Positions 26,769 through 35,755 of a DNA stretch of 57,482 nucleotides are shown one piece after another. Made by a program: the position numbers and the translations under genes. Every line of letters begins with the position of its first letter. Position 1 is the first letter of the stretch. The DNA comes from Bacteroidota bacterium (lineage in GTDB: Bacteria > Bacteroidota > Bacteroidia > Chitinophagales > Chitinophagaceae). The notes under the pieces are model-generated. The model was given only the letters and a program-made list of their open reading frames with translations, was not told the origin of the DNA and ran no database searches. The stretch is from assembly GCA_030706685.1 (NCBI GenBank), contig JAUZOA010000026.1:1-57482 (forward strand), read 5' to 3'.

Positions 26769-26794
26769 TAAAGTCAGTCAAATGACTGTCTTTA
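26769..26794. promoter_or_regulatory. 26-bp near-perfect palindrome upstream of hoxE
   Basis: The halves TAAAGTCAGTCA and TGACTGTCTTTA are reverse complements except for one base pair, with AA at the centre. It lies about 120 bases before the hoxE start and about 40 bases upstream of the TAGTTTTG box, a position suiting an activator or repressor site. The arms differ from the FNR-like site at 21131, so another regulator may bind. Confidence 0.5.
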
Positions 26795-26912
26795 TGCAAA
26801 TTCATTTGTTACGTTTAATGATTAGTTCCTGCTTTATTTACCTGTTATTTCAGTAAACCACTCAGTTATCAGTAATTTTATACTTTGATCCGGCAACTTC
26901 GGTCCGGCAATT

Positions 26913-26920
26913 TATCTTTG
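26913..26920 (+). promoter_or_regulatory. Candidate -7 box for pdxH
   Basis: TATCTTTG fits the Bacteroidota TAnnTTTG -7 consensus exactly and lies 20 bases before the pdxH ATG. The nearest upstream TTTG (26884-26887) is spaced 25 rather than about 19 bases away. Confidence 0.4.
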
Positions 26921-26939
26921 ATAAAAAAAGTTATTCACT

Positions 26940-27587
26940 ATGCAACCTGCAGAGCTGGCTCAATTGCGCAAAGACTATTCATTGCATTCACTTAACGAGG
27001 AGGATGTAGCCCCATCTCCCATTGAACAATTTGAAAGATGGTGGCAGGATGCGGAAAAATCGAAGATTGATGAAATGAATGCGATGACACTGGCTACTGC
27101 CAGTCATGACGGTATGGCCGACGCGAGGACCGTTTTACTAAAAGCCTTTGATGAAAAAGGATTTGTTTTTTTTACCAATTACAATAGTACAAAAAGTAGC
27201 CAGCTTGATTCCAATCCCAACTGTTGCTTATTATTTCACTGGAAAGAACTGGAAAGACAGATCCGTATTAATGGTGTGGCGGAAAAAATTACACTAAGGG
27301 AGAGTGTTGAGTATTTCGATAGCCGCCCCGACGGCAGCAAAATAGGCGCATGGGCTTCTCCGCAAAGTATGGTTGTAGCGGGTAAAGCCTGGCTGAAAGA
27401 AACCTTTCATTATTATACTGAGCGGTTCAAACATGGCAAAATACCCAAACCGCCGCACTGGGGTGGTTACCGGGTAAAGCCTGTACGTATTGAATTCTGG
27501 CAGGGCCGGCCGAGCCGCATGCACGACAGAATTCTTTATACGGCAACATCACCCGGGCAATGGAAGACAGAGCGGCTGGCGCCCTGA
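26940..27587 (+). CDS. pdxH: Pyridoxamine/pyridoxine 5'-phosphate oxidase
   Basis: 215 residues, normal length. PdxH oxidises pyridoxine or pyridoxamine 5'-phosphate to pyridoxal 5'-phosphate with FMN. Family features are MTLATASHDGMADARTVLLK, GFVFFTNYNSTKS (FMN phosphate site), CCLLFHWKELERQIRINGV, SRPDGSKIGAWASPQS and the C-terminal VKPVRIEFWQGRPSRMHDR and RLAP. Cytoplasmic. It is divergent from hoxE, with 290 bases between them; the link to the hydrogenase is probably only position. Confidence 0.97.
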   Translation: MQPAELAQLRKDYSLHSLNEEDVAPSPIEQFERWWQDAEKSKIDEMNAMTLATASHDGMADARTVLLKAFDEKGFVFFTNYNSTKSSQLDSNPNCCLLFHWKELERQIRINGVAEKITLRESVEYFDSRPDGSKIGAWASPQSMVVAGKAWLKETFHYYTERFKHGKIPKPPHWGGYRVKPVRIEFWQGRPSRMHDRILYTATSPGQWKTERLAP

Positions 27588-27762
27588 GTAACAAATAGCT
27601 CTTCTTCCATCAATAAACATTTCCCCTGAAACATTGACATTTGCAACGCTCCCTACGATTCATGCACAGAAAATAGCATTTCATCCTGGCCCGGCATCAA
27701 CCAGTTTAGGTTGATAGCCCTTATTCATCAAAATTGGATATTTTTATTTTAACAGCATTATC

Positions 27763-30700
27763 GTGCGACAACTACTGAACAGCGTTATGGGCATCTTTCA
27801 TCCAAAACCCATTTGTATAGCTGGTTGCCTGGTGCTATCAGCATCATTGCTTTTTGGACAGCAAGATATTAATATCGAGAAAGTAGAAGGGGAAGGGCTG
27901 ACTAACTATTATATAAAATGTATCACCCAGGATAAAAGAGGCTTTTTATGGTTTGGCACCGAAGAAGGCTTATTCCGGTATGACGGGTATCAATTTGAGC
28001 CCATAAAAAATATTCCGGGTGATACGGGTACGATTTCAAATAATAACATCGAATTCTTATTACCCGAAGAGAACGGGTCGGTCTGGATCGGAAGCAGGGG
28101 AGGATTGAGTTGCGTTGACAGCAAAACTCTCCAGTTGAAGAATTTTCCGGCGGAACAAGTGTTTACGGTGTATTCTCTTGTTCCAAAAACTGGTAGTTCT
28201 TTTTATGCGGGAACCTCTATAGGGCTCTTCGAATTTTCGAAAAAGACGCACATATGGAAAAAAGCGATCGGATTTCCCGGAAATATTTTTATCAGGTCGC
28301 TTACTGCTGATGGGAAAGGAAATCTCATTGTTACTTCCCACCAGGGATTATACAGCTATAATATTATAACTGGTTCCTGCACGCGTTTTGATCTTCCGGT
28401 TCCAAAGGATCAAAAAAGATTCGCATCCCAGACTGCCCACCGGTCAATACTTGGCCAGGATGGAAATATTTGGATAACGACCTGGAATTCCGGCTTGATC
28501 CGGCTTGACGGGGCAACCGGAAAACTTTCTGCCTTCCTTACACCTAATCTTGATAAGACATTGGAGCAATACAGGAGCTGTTATGATCTTTTCCAGGATA
28601 ATGACGGAAAGATATGGATGGCTAACAGTGAAAACGGAATTACATTATTCGACCCCCGGCAACACTCATCAGTTAGTTACCGTGTACAATGGGGCGCTGA
28701 AAAAGAAATCTCCGGCAGGGTGTACGCCTTATACAAGGACAAAGCCGGTACCTGCTGGATAGGAACAGAGAACGGTATATATAAAAATGACCCGCACAGC
28801 GTACGATTTGCAACTATTAATTACTTTCCTACGAGTAAGGGTAAACCGTTGCGGCCTGATTTTACCGCATTATGTACACTGAAGGATAAAGATGGGGATT
28901 GGTGGATGGGGTCCTATGAAGGTTTATTCCTCTTTGACCCTCTCACAGGTAATTTAAAAGATTATTCTTCAGAAGCAGGTGTTCCGGCCGGTACCAATGT
29001 TTTCAACTTGTTGCAGGATTCAACGGGTGATATCTGGCTGACAACAAGAAACAAGATAATGCGCCTGGAAAAGAAATCGCTGAATGGCAAGATATCCTTT
29101 GTACACAAAACATATGAATCACCGGCTATTCAAAGTAATATAATCACGACCTACGTTGATCACCGGAAAAGAATTTGGCTGGGTACTAATCATAGTGGCG
29201 TATCTGTGTTTGATCCTTCAACGGGTACATTCACTTCTTATCCCTGCAGCGACACGATGATACCGGTAAACAAAAATGAAATACGTTGTTTTTATGAATT
29301 GCCGGGGGGAGTGATGTTGGTGGGAGGAGAAAATACCGGGCTATTGCAATTATTTCCTGCGGAAAACAGGTATCAAAAGGTCGATGGCTTTAATAAAAGA
29401 AAGGACGGGGTTTATTTCACTGTAAATGCGATCGCCGGAGACGACCAGGGAAATTTATGGATAGGTACTGAAGGAAAAGGATTGTGGAGGACTGATGAAC
29501 AATTCAGGGGCTTGCTGCAATATACAATCCGGGATGGCTTTCCCTCCATGAACATTACAGCGCTTCTGCCCGATGTTAATGATCACTTATGGATATTGAG
29601 TGAAGGAGGGGTTGTCGATTACAGGCCGCGACAAAAAAAAATAACCCTTTTTGACAAAGCTGCAGGTATCCGGAACCTGTATAATATGTTCTTTATTTCA
29701 AAAACAGGAAATGGCAATATTGCTATTGGTGATATGGGTTGTGTGCATGTCTATACTCCGCCGGGCCTAAGCAAGAATTTATTACCACCGGCTGTTATGA
29801 TCACAGGATTTAAGATATTCGATACGCCCTATCCTTTTCCTGACAACGGTACGATTGAGCTGAATTATAACCAGAACTATTTTTCGTTTGAATACACGGC
29901 CCTGGATTATACAAAACCTTCCCATAACGTCTATTCCTATATGCTGGAAGGTATCGATACAAAATGGCATGATGCCGCCTCACGCCGTTATGTCTCTTAT
30001 GCCAACCTGGAGGAAGGAACTTATACATTCAAGGTCAAGGCCCGCAATAGTGAGGGCATTTGGAATGAAACTCCGGCTACTTTGCATTTAGTCATCCGGC
30101 CGCCTTTCTGGAACCGGTGGTGGTTCTATTTGCTCATATTACTGGCAGCCTGGATTTTGATTGGCCTTGTTTATTTTATTAAACAACGGCAATTAAAGAG
30201 TAAAGAACAATTGCGTAATAAGATTGCCAGGGACCTGCATGACGATATCGGGTCAACGCTTAGCGGGATAAACATATTCAGTAAGATAGCTTTGCAAAAA
30301 TTGCCGACCGACCAGCGGGCCAGCGGAGAATTGCTGCAACGGATAAATACCCGGACAGAAAAAACAATGGAAGCGCTGTCCGATATCGTTTGGTCCATTA
30401 ATACCAGGAAGGATAATATGGATAATGTATTGTCCAGGATGCGGGAATATCTCGGTGAAGTAATAGAGCCACTTGGCATCCAGTATGAATTTTTAACAGG
30501 AGAAGGTGTTCATAACGTTCATATTGGCATGGAGATAAGAAAAGAGGTCTATATGATTTTCAAAGAAGCCATTCACAATGCTTCCAAATATGCGGCCTGT
30601 AGTTTTATCCGGATAGAACTCAGGAAGGAAAACAGGTCGTTGCTCCTGCTCATAAAGGATAATGGCAAAGGATTCGACATCCGCTCCGTCGTTCCGGGGA

Positions 30701-30810
30701 ATGGTATTTATAATATGCAGGAAAGAGCTGAAAAGATCGAGGCGTATTTTGAAATTTCAAGCGAGATCAACAAGGGTACCGCGATCCGGTTACTTTTCCC
30801 TATCACCTGA
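27763..30810 (+). CDS. Reg_prop beta-propeller sensor histidine kinase (HisKA_3 type)
   Basis: 1015 residues if the GTG at 27763 is used; an ATG eight codons later gives the same signal peptide (ending LLFGQ). Periplasmic propeller repeats run to about residue 690 (GFLWFGTEEGLFRYDGY, NLWIGTEGKGLWR, IWLTTRNK). A Y_Y_Y domain follows (about 700-775), one transmembrane helix (about 783-806), then a NarL-partner kinase domain: RDLHDDIGSTLSG with His826 and an ATPase domain with FKEAIHNASKYA and DNGKGFDI. It differs from the kinase at the left edge, which has the SHEFRTPL-type His box. Its response regulator is the next gene. The stimulus is not evident. Confidence 0.94.
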   Translation: MRQLLNSVMGIFHPKPICIAGCLVLSASLLFGQQDINIEKVEGEGLTNYYIKCITQDKRGFLWFGTEEGLFRYDGYQFEPIKNIPGDTGTISNNNIEFLLPEENGSVWIGSRGGLSCVDSKTLQLKNFPAEQVFTVYSLVPKTGSSFYAGTSIGLFEFSKKTHIWKKAIGFPGNIFIRSLTADGKGNLIVTSHQGLYSYNIITGSCTRFDLPVPKDQKRFASQTAHRSILGQDGNIWITTWNSGLIRLDGATGKLSAFLTPNLDKTLEQYRSCYDLFQDNDGKIWMANSENGITLFDPRQHSSVSYRVQWGAEKEISGRVYALYKDKAGTCWIGTENGIYKNDPHSVRFATINYFPTSKGKPLRPDFTALCTLKDKDGDWWMGSYEGLFLFDPLTGNLKDYSSEAGVPAGTNVFNLLQDSTGDIWLTTRNKIMRLEKKSLNGKISFVHKTYESPAIQSNIITTYVDHRKRIWLGTNHSGVSVFDPSTGTFTSYPCSDTMIPVNKNEIRCFYELPGGVMLVGGENTGLLQLFPAENRYQKVDGFNKRKDGVYFTVNAIAGDDQGNLWIGTEGKGLWRTDEQFRGLLQYTIRDGFPSMNITALLPDVNDHLWILSEGGVVDYRPRQKKITLFDKAAGIRNLYNMFFISKTGNGNIAIGDMGCVHVYTPPGLSKNLLPPAVMITGFKIFDTPYPFPDNGTIELNYNQNYFSFEYTALDYTKPSHNVYSYMLEGIDTKWHDAASRRYVSYANLEEGTYTFKVKARNSEGIWNETPATLHLVIRPPFWNRWWFYLLILLAAWILIGLVYFIKQRQLKSKEQLRNKIARDLHDDIGSTLSGINIFSKIALQKLPTDQRASGELLQRINTRTEKTMEALSDIVWSINTRKDNMDNVLSRMREYLGEVIEPLGIQYEFLTGEGVHNVHIGMEIRKEVYMIFKEAIHNASKYAACSFIRIELRKENRSLLLLIKDNGKGFDIRSVVPGNGIYNMQERAEKIEAYFEISSEINKGTAIRLLFPIT

Positions 30811-30875
30811 ATTCGGTAGTAAAGGAGGCAAGAGATTGCTTATGTTTATAAATTGGTTGGCTAAAGATAATTTTA

Positions 30876-31514
30876 ATGAAAACGCGTATTCTGATATACG
30901 AAGACAATAATGACTTCCGGGAAGCGCTGGTACAGCTTATCAACACTTCCGAAAACTTCGAATGCGCGGGTGATTACAGGAATTGTAATGATATACTGAA
31001 GCATATCACGGATTCCCGGCCGGCTGTCGTATTGATGGATATTGATATGCCGGATATGAATGGTATCGAAGGGGTCAGGCAGGTGAGAGGAGTGGACCGT
31101 GACATCAAGATAATCATGCTCACGGTATTTGATGATAATAAAAATGTAATAAATGCCATTTGCGCAGGTGCGTCCGGCTACCTGCTGAAAAAGAATTGCC
31201 TGAATAAATTGTTTGACGCTATCCGGGAAGTGCTTGAAGGTGGAGCCCCCATGTCAGCCACTATCGCGAGAATGGTATTGGAATTTGTTGCTGCAGGATC
31301 GCCGGTTGCTACCGAGCAATATAATCTAACCGCAAGGGAAAAAACAGTACTGGCTTATTTGGTAAAAGGATATAGTTATAAAATGATTGCCTCTCCGATG
31401 GATATCAGCATCGAAACAGTGAAAACGCATATCCGGAACATTTATGAAAAACTCCAGGTGCATAATCAATCGGAAGCAGTGGCGAAAGCGCTGAAAAACA
31501 GGATCATTAAATAG
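30876..31514 (+). CDS. NarL/FixJ-type response regulator
   Basis: 212 residues. The receiver domain has the acidic pair ED-x-ND at the start (IYEDNND), the phospho-acceptor Asp55 in VVLMDIDMPDMNG and Lys in YLLKKN. The C-terminal LuxR HTH shows LTAREKTVLAYLVKGYSYKMI and SIETVKTHIRNIYEKLQV. It begins 65 bases after the HisKA_3 kinase gene, which is the matching kinase class, so the pair forms one two-component system. Targets are unknown. Confidence 0.95.
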   Translation: MKTRILIYEDNNDFREALVQLINTSENFECAGDYRNCNDILKHITDSRPAVVLMDIDMPDMNGIEGVRQVRGVDRDIKIIMLTVFDDNKNVINAICAGASGYLLKKNCLNKLFDAIREVLEGGAPMSATIARMVLEFVAAGSPVATEQYNLTAREKTVLAYLVKGYSYKMIASPMDISIETVKTHIRNIYEKLQVHNQSEAVAKALKNRIIK

Positions 31515-31555
31515 CTGCTAAGACGGGAGAAGGGGTAGTATCTGAGTTTTAAAAT

Positions 31556-31620
31556 AGCCGGGAAGATGGGAGGGCGCGAAGTTTTGATTTACTAGTCTTT
31601 TTCTCATCGTCCTCCCGGCT
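31556..31620. terminator. Possible bidirectional hairpin between convergent genes
   Basis: AGCCGGGA (31556-31563) pairs with TCCCGGCT (31613-31620), with extra imperfect pairing inside and a T-run near the apex. It lies between the response regulator (+) and RidA-like (-) stops. There is no clean U-tract, so this is weak. Confidence 0.3.
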
Positions 31621-31705
31621 TCCCTGCAAATTAATACACTATCCATTAAATAAATAGTTTGTGGCTATCCTGGCCTGCATCCATATAGATTATACCGGGT
31701 ATCCG

Positions 31706-32176
31706 TCATTTCTTAGGTAGTATGGCCGTAGCTTCTATTTCCAGCATAACATCATCCCTGAAAAGTTTACTCACCTGTACCAATGTGCTTGCCGGAGGGT
31801 TTTGGGTGTTGATAAACTTATCCCGTGTGTCTCTTAATACCTGGAGCTTCGACATATCAGTTATATAATAATTGATCTTGACAATATTACCCATTGTACC
31901 CCCGGCATCCTCCACAATGCTTTTTATATTGGAAAAAGTTTGTTGTGCCTGTTGTGCAAAATTATCCTTCCCGACCAGGTCGCCTTGCTTATCCAGAGGC
32001 ACTTGTCCTGAAATCAATATCATCCTGCAATTTCCCAGGTCAATTTGAACTGTCGCGGAATATCCTTTCGGACGCGCAATAGAAGCCGGGTTGACATATT
32101 TAACAAGATCCTTGCCCGGTTGCGAAAAAACAGTCAGGGTAGCCAGGGAAAAAATAGTTGCTAATAATTTTTTCAT
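31706..32176 (-). CDS. Exported RidA-like (YjgF/YER057c) protein lacking the catalytic Arg
   Basis: 156 residues with a signal peptide (about 1-19, ending VFSQ) ahead of a complete RidA fold: SATVQIDLGNCRMILISGQ, GDLVGKDNFAQQAQQTF and SKLFRDDVMLEIEATAI. In active RidA imine deaminases the motif PAR-x-x-V places an Arg; here it reads NPPASTLVQV, so the Arg is Ser. That and the export signal argue against the usual cytoplasmic enamine/imine deaminase role. Monocistronic. Confidence 0.85.
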   Translation of the reverse strand: MKKLLATIFSLATLTVFSQPGKDLVKYVNPASIARPKGYSATVQIDLGNCRMILISGQVPLDKQGDLVGKDNFAQQAQQTFSNIKSIVEDAGGTMGNIVKINYYITDMSKLQVLRDTRDKFINTQNPPASTLVQVSKLFRDDVMLEIEATAILPKK

Positions 32177-32582
32177 GATAGTCTTTGAATGGGTATAAAA
32201 TATAAGCCTGTTTGCGGGTGAAAATTAAAACTTACTTCGCACTTCCCGTTCTTTAAAATCATGCCAGGGAAAGGGTTAAACATCACCTATTCTCGGTATT
32301 GGTGACCGTATTTTTTATCCCAACATTTGCATCCCGATTTTTACCAAAACTACCCGGCCGGAAAACTTGAAAAGCGATTTCCGGGCTTTTTGAGAAAGTG
32401 TTACATGAGAAGAAGGTCTGTTTCCATTTGATCAATAGTCAACAGGTATGCGATGCATCACGGCCATGCATCCTGCATCGGTTTCACTATGCGCATTTCT
32501 TCAATGGAATCCGGGACTTTTTATATATGGATGGCCAGAAGTATAGTTTATTAATTATTGTTTAATTCTTAAATGTGTTTGT
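32177..32582. other. Intergenic region between divergent genes
   Basis: It should hold the promoters for the RidA-like gene (-) and the lipoprotein gene (+). It is AT-rich near 32510-32580. No supported gene or strong repeat is seen. Confidence 0.4.
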
Positions 32583-33347
32583 ATGAAAAAAATGAAAAGT
32601 GCTTTAATCGTTATGTCAGCAACTGTAATTTTATTCAGTGCCTGTAAAAAGAGCTCTCACTCTTCCAACCCTTCCGGTTCTTATTTCGGAACACCGGTAT
32701 CTGTAGGAAATGGTAAAGCCAGGTCTTTTGTACTATTAGATGACAATGGAGTTCCTTCTTCTTTCGGTCTGCGGTTTTCAGAAGATGCATTGAACGGACT
32801 GCCCGCCGATACCATGCCCGGAATGCCGGGGATCATGATAAGAGCAGATGTCCCGGATATTGCAAAAACTGCCGGTCTGGATCATATCATTATTAACTGG
32901 AATCCGCTTGGGCATGAACCAGCGCCTATTTATGGTGTTCCTCATTTTGACTTTCATTTCTATTATGTAACGGATGCCGTGCAGAATGCAATAGCCGGCG
33001 GACCCGACATGATACCCGTAAATCCTCAATATATTCCTAAGGATTATCACTCAGCCGTCGTCGCTGTCCCGGGTATGGGAGTTCATTGGTTAGACAGTTT
33101 GTCTACGGAATTTCACAGGATTCCATTTACAGCAACATTTATTTATGGATTTTATAAAGGGGACATGATGTTTGTTGAACCAATGATTACAAAGGCTTTT
33201 TTATCAGGTCATCCCGATTTTTCAGCTCCTGTCAAACAACCCGCAGCTTTTCAAAAAAGCGGGTACTACCCGCTCAGTTACAAAGTGCAGTTTGATAACG
33301 TGAATCATGAATACGTGATAACACTCGCCGGGTTAACAAAGCATTAA
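32583..33347 (+). CDS. Putative lipoprotein, DUF5602/TTHB210-like
   Basis: 254 residues with a lipoprotein signal (MSATVILFSACKKSS; lipobox Cys at about residue 22). The body has LDDNGVPSSFGLRFSEDAL and GHEPAPIYGVPHFDFHFYYV, the His-rich segment seen in TTHB210-like proteins, and repeated His and Asp residues that could bind metal. Known family members are poorly understood. It would be tethered in the outer or inner membrane facing the periplasm. It lies 46 bases before the Crp/Fnr gene at 33394. Confidence 0.7.
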   Translation: MKKMKSALIVMSATVILFSACKKSSHSSNPSGSYFGTPVSVGNGKARSFVLLDDNGVPSSFGLRFSEDALNGLPADTMPGMPGIMIRADVPDIAKTAGLDHIIINWNPLGHEPAPIYGVPHFDFHFYYVTDAVQNAIAGGPDMIPVNPQYIPKDYHSAVVAVPGMGVHWLDSLSTEFHRIPFTATFIYGFYKGDMMFVEPMITKAFLSGHPDFSAPVKQPAAFQKSGYYPLSYKVQFDNVNHEYVITLAGLTKH

Positions 33348-33393
33348 AAGTACAGGAAGGCTTGTTTTGGTAAAATAAATAAAAGCATTTCAA

Positions 33394-33990
33394 ATGGAAC
33401 TGACATTCACCCACAGGCTTGCGGAAAAAATCAGTGAAATTTCGGTAATGCCTGCCGTAAGTCTTAAACTTTTATGTGCCAATAGCAGGGAGCAACAGCT
33501 TTTCAAAGGACAAACCCTGCTAAAGGAGGGACAGGTATGCAGGAATATTTATTTTATCGAAAGCGGTCAGCTAAGAACCTATTATCTTAAAAATGGGAAG
33601 GAGATTAATCTCAATTTTACTTTTGAGAACAATTTTCTTACCAACTTAAAAAGTTTTCTTTCAGGGGCTCCCTCCGAATATTACGTAAGAGCAAGTGAAC
33701 CTACCGTGGTGTGGAAATTTAATAAAGACCAGGTGCTATCACTGTACCGGCAATCCTGCGAAATAGAATCGTTTGGCAGGAAACTGGTGGAGCAGCTGCT
33801 TATCAGGCAGGAAGACCACAACAACCTGTTCAAGTTGTACAATCCATCCGAGCGGTATCATTACGTAGCAAAATATCATCCCAAACTATTGCAAAGAGTG
33901 TCGCTGACACAACTGGCTTCTTACCTCGGTATTTCAAGAGAAACAATCAGCCGTATAAGAAGGGGAGCCCCTTCTTTTTTGGGGGTATAA
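33394..33990 (+). CDS. Crp/Fnr family transcriptional regulator
   Basis: 198 residues. The cyclic-nucleotide-binding fold is shown by FKGQTLLKEGQVCRNIYFIESGQLRTY and INLNFTFENNFLTNLKSFLSG, and the HTH by VSLTQLASYLGISRETISRIRR. The last ten residues (GAPSFLGV and before) follow the recognition helix directly, with no wing, and are encoded within a terminator hairpin, so the natural end may have been altered. It follows the lipoprotein gene closely. No Fnr-type Cys cluster. Confidence 0.9.
   Translation: MELTFTHRLAEKISEISVMPAVSLKLLCANSREQQLFKGQTLLKEGQVCRNIYFIESGQLRTYYLKNGKEINLNFTFENNFLTNLKSFLSGAPSEYYVRASEPTVVWKFNKDQVLSLYRQSCEIESFGRKLVEQLLIRQEDHNNLFKLYNPSERYHYVAKYHPKLLQRVSLTQLASYLGISRETISRIRRGAPSFLGV
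33957..33980 (+). terminator. Rho-independent terminator overlapping the Crp/Fnr 3' end
   Basis: AAGAAGGGG (33957-33965) pairs with CCCCTTCTT (33968-33976), followed by four more Ts. The stem overlaps the last codons of the regulator gene rather than following the stop at 33988-33990. Confidence 0.65.
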
Positions 33991-34048
33991 AAACTGCTGC
34001 CCGTGCGGATATACTGTTAAGTGATTTTAGTGAATAGACAAAAAAATT

Positions 34049-34537
34049 ATGAAAATGCAACAACTGATATTCAGGTTCTTCTTATGGTGGTCAGTATTGA
34101 GTCTTGGCCTCTGGGTAGGCGGCACTTTATTCCATATCCTGGTGGTTGAGCCTTTATGGAGCTATAATCCACCCGACTCCGTCAGGTTTTTTTTCAGCGA
34201 GACCCGCTTCAACGAAACGGTTTGGAATTTTTTTGGACCGCCCTGGATGGCGGCCAGGCTTATACCATTATTAATATGCATTGTGGCAGGTTGGAACAGG
34301 GGCGGTGAACAAAGGATATTGTTCATCATAGCGGGCTGCTGCTGGGTATTCATTACGGCTTATACATTGATCCATATTTACCCGATCAACGATATACTCT
34401 TTAAACAGGCAGGAGGGAATAACTCACCGGACGTAATAAGGAACATGGTGGATAAATGGCTCTTTGCAGACAGGTTTCGTTTCGTCATTGGCACAGCAGG
34501 ATATTTCTGTTTGCTTTGGGTTTTCAGATCTAAATGA
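34049..34537 (+). CDS. Four-helix membrane protein, DUF1772/DUF4149-like
   Basis: 162 residues with four hydrophobic helices: FFLWWSVLSLGLWVGGTLFHIL, AARLIPLLICIVAGW, ILFIIAGCCWVFITAYTLIHIY and FVIGTAGYFCLLWVF. The GxxxGGTLFHxLVVxPLW start and the NxxVWNFFGPPW loop resemble small membrane proteins annotated as anthrone-oxygenase-like or DUF4149. The function is unknown. It starts 59 bases after the Crp/Fnr stop but beyond its terminator. Confidence 0.7.
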   Translation: MKMQQLIFRFFLWWSVLSLGLWVGGTLFHILVVEPLWSYNPPDSVRFFFSETRFNETVWNFFGPPWMAARLIPLLICIVAGWNRGGEQRILFIIAGCCWVFITAYTLIHIYPINDILFKQAGGNNSPDVIRNMVDKWLFADRFRFVIGTAGYFCLLWVFRSK

Positions 34538-34678
34538 TAATCCTTCCTGGTGATTGGGTATTGATGATTATCTGCAAAAAAGATTAAGGCATCTGTATTT
34601 TGTGATTATGGACACAAGGGGGCTAAGGGGAATCCTGCGAATTTTACGTTTTATTATTAATCATTAAACATTGTAAAA

Positions 34679-35755
34679 TTGAATATTGATAAAAAACATT
34701 GGAATACGATCGTTATAGGTGGTGGCCAGGCAGGTCTTTCTGCGGGGTACTATCTCAAAAAAAGTAATAACGATTTTTTGATCCTTGATGGATCAGCACG
34801 TATAGGTGATTCCTGGCGTGAGCGCTGGGATTCATTAAAACTTTTTACACCCACTCCGTTTAACGCTTTGCCGGGATGGCCCTATCCTGGTGAAGATAGC
34901 CTGATGCAAAAGGACCAGATGGCTGATTATTTGGAACAGTATGCCAAAAAATTTTCATTACCGGTTCGTTCAGGGATTCGCGTTACCCGTCTTACCAAAA
35001 GTTTTCGTGGCTTTTTTATTGAAAGCTCCCGCGGTTCTTTTACCTGCGACAGGGTAATCGTGGCTACAGGTACTCACCAGGTGCCGCATATTCCTGAATT
35101 TTCTTCACAATTGGATCCGGAAATTGTTCAGCTTCATTCCTCTGATTACCGAAACCCCGGTACTCTTCCACCCGGTGATGTATTAGTTGTAGGGTCTGCT
35201 ACATCCGGTATCGAAATAGCGCTCGAGGTCTCCCAGAGCAGGCGCACGATGATTGCCGGAAAACCGTCTTTTATTATTCCGGCAGCTTTTTTTCGATTTG
35301 GTCTCCGATTTTACTGGTGGCTGATCAATAACCTCCTTACCATTAAAACACCTGTTGGACGCAAAGCCATGCCGAATGTTATTAAGGGTGGCGCGGTCAT
35401 TCCGCAGATTGTAAAAAAACTGGAAAATGCCAGGGTGACCCGGATCCCAAGAGTTGTGGGTGTAAGAAATTACAGACCTGTATTGGAAGACGGCCGCATC
35501 GTACCGGTTTCTACTATTATCTGGTGTACGGGTTTCCGGCCTGACTTTTCATGGATACACATTAATAATATAACCAGCGAAACAGGATGGCCGGTTACCA
35601 ACAGGGGAATATCGTCTGTTGTTGAGGGAATGTATTTCGTGGGAATACCTTTTCAGTTTGGGCTTACCTCCGGACTGGTAGGAGGAGTAGGGAGGGATGC
35701 CGCTTATATAGTTAAGCATATCCTGAAAAACAGCGGGGTAAGGGAAATAGAATAA
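34679..35755 (+). CDS. FAD/NAD(P)-dependent flavoprotein monooxygenase-like
   Basis: 358 residues beginning with TTG; no in-frame ATG lies before the FAD-binding motif TIVIGGGQAGLSAGYYLKK (residues 10-29), so the TTG is needed. A second nucleotide-binding motif, VLVVGSATSGIEIALEVS, is the NADPH site of YUCCA/CzcO-type monooxygenases. SWRERWDSLKLFTP and IIWCTGFRPDFSWI are typical. The flavin-containing Baeyer-Villiger or YUCCA-like class is likely; the substrate is unknown. Cytoplasmic, monocistronic. Confidence 0.9.
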   Translation: MNIDKKHWNTIVIGGGQAGLSAGYYLKKSNNDFLILDGSARIGDSWRERWDSLKLFTPTPFNALPGWPYPGEDSLMQKDQMADYLEQYAKKFSLPVRSGIRVTRLTKSFRGFFIESSRGSFTCDRVIVATGTHQVPHIPEFSSQLDPEIVQLHSSDYRNPGTLPPGDVLVVGSATSGIEIALEVSQSRRTMIAGKPSFIIPAAFFRFGLRFYWWLINNLLTIKTPVGRKAMPNVIKGGAVIPQIVKKLENARVTRIPRVVGVRNYRPVLEDGRIVPVSTIIWCTGFRPDFSWIHINNITSETGWPVTNRGISSVVEGMYFVGIPFQFGLTSGLVGGVGRDAAYIVKHILKNSGVREIE

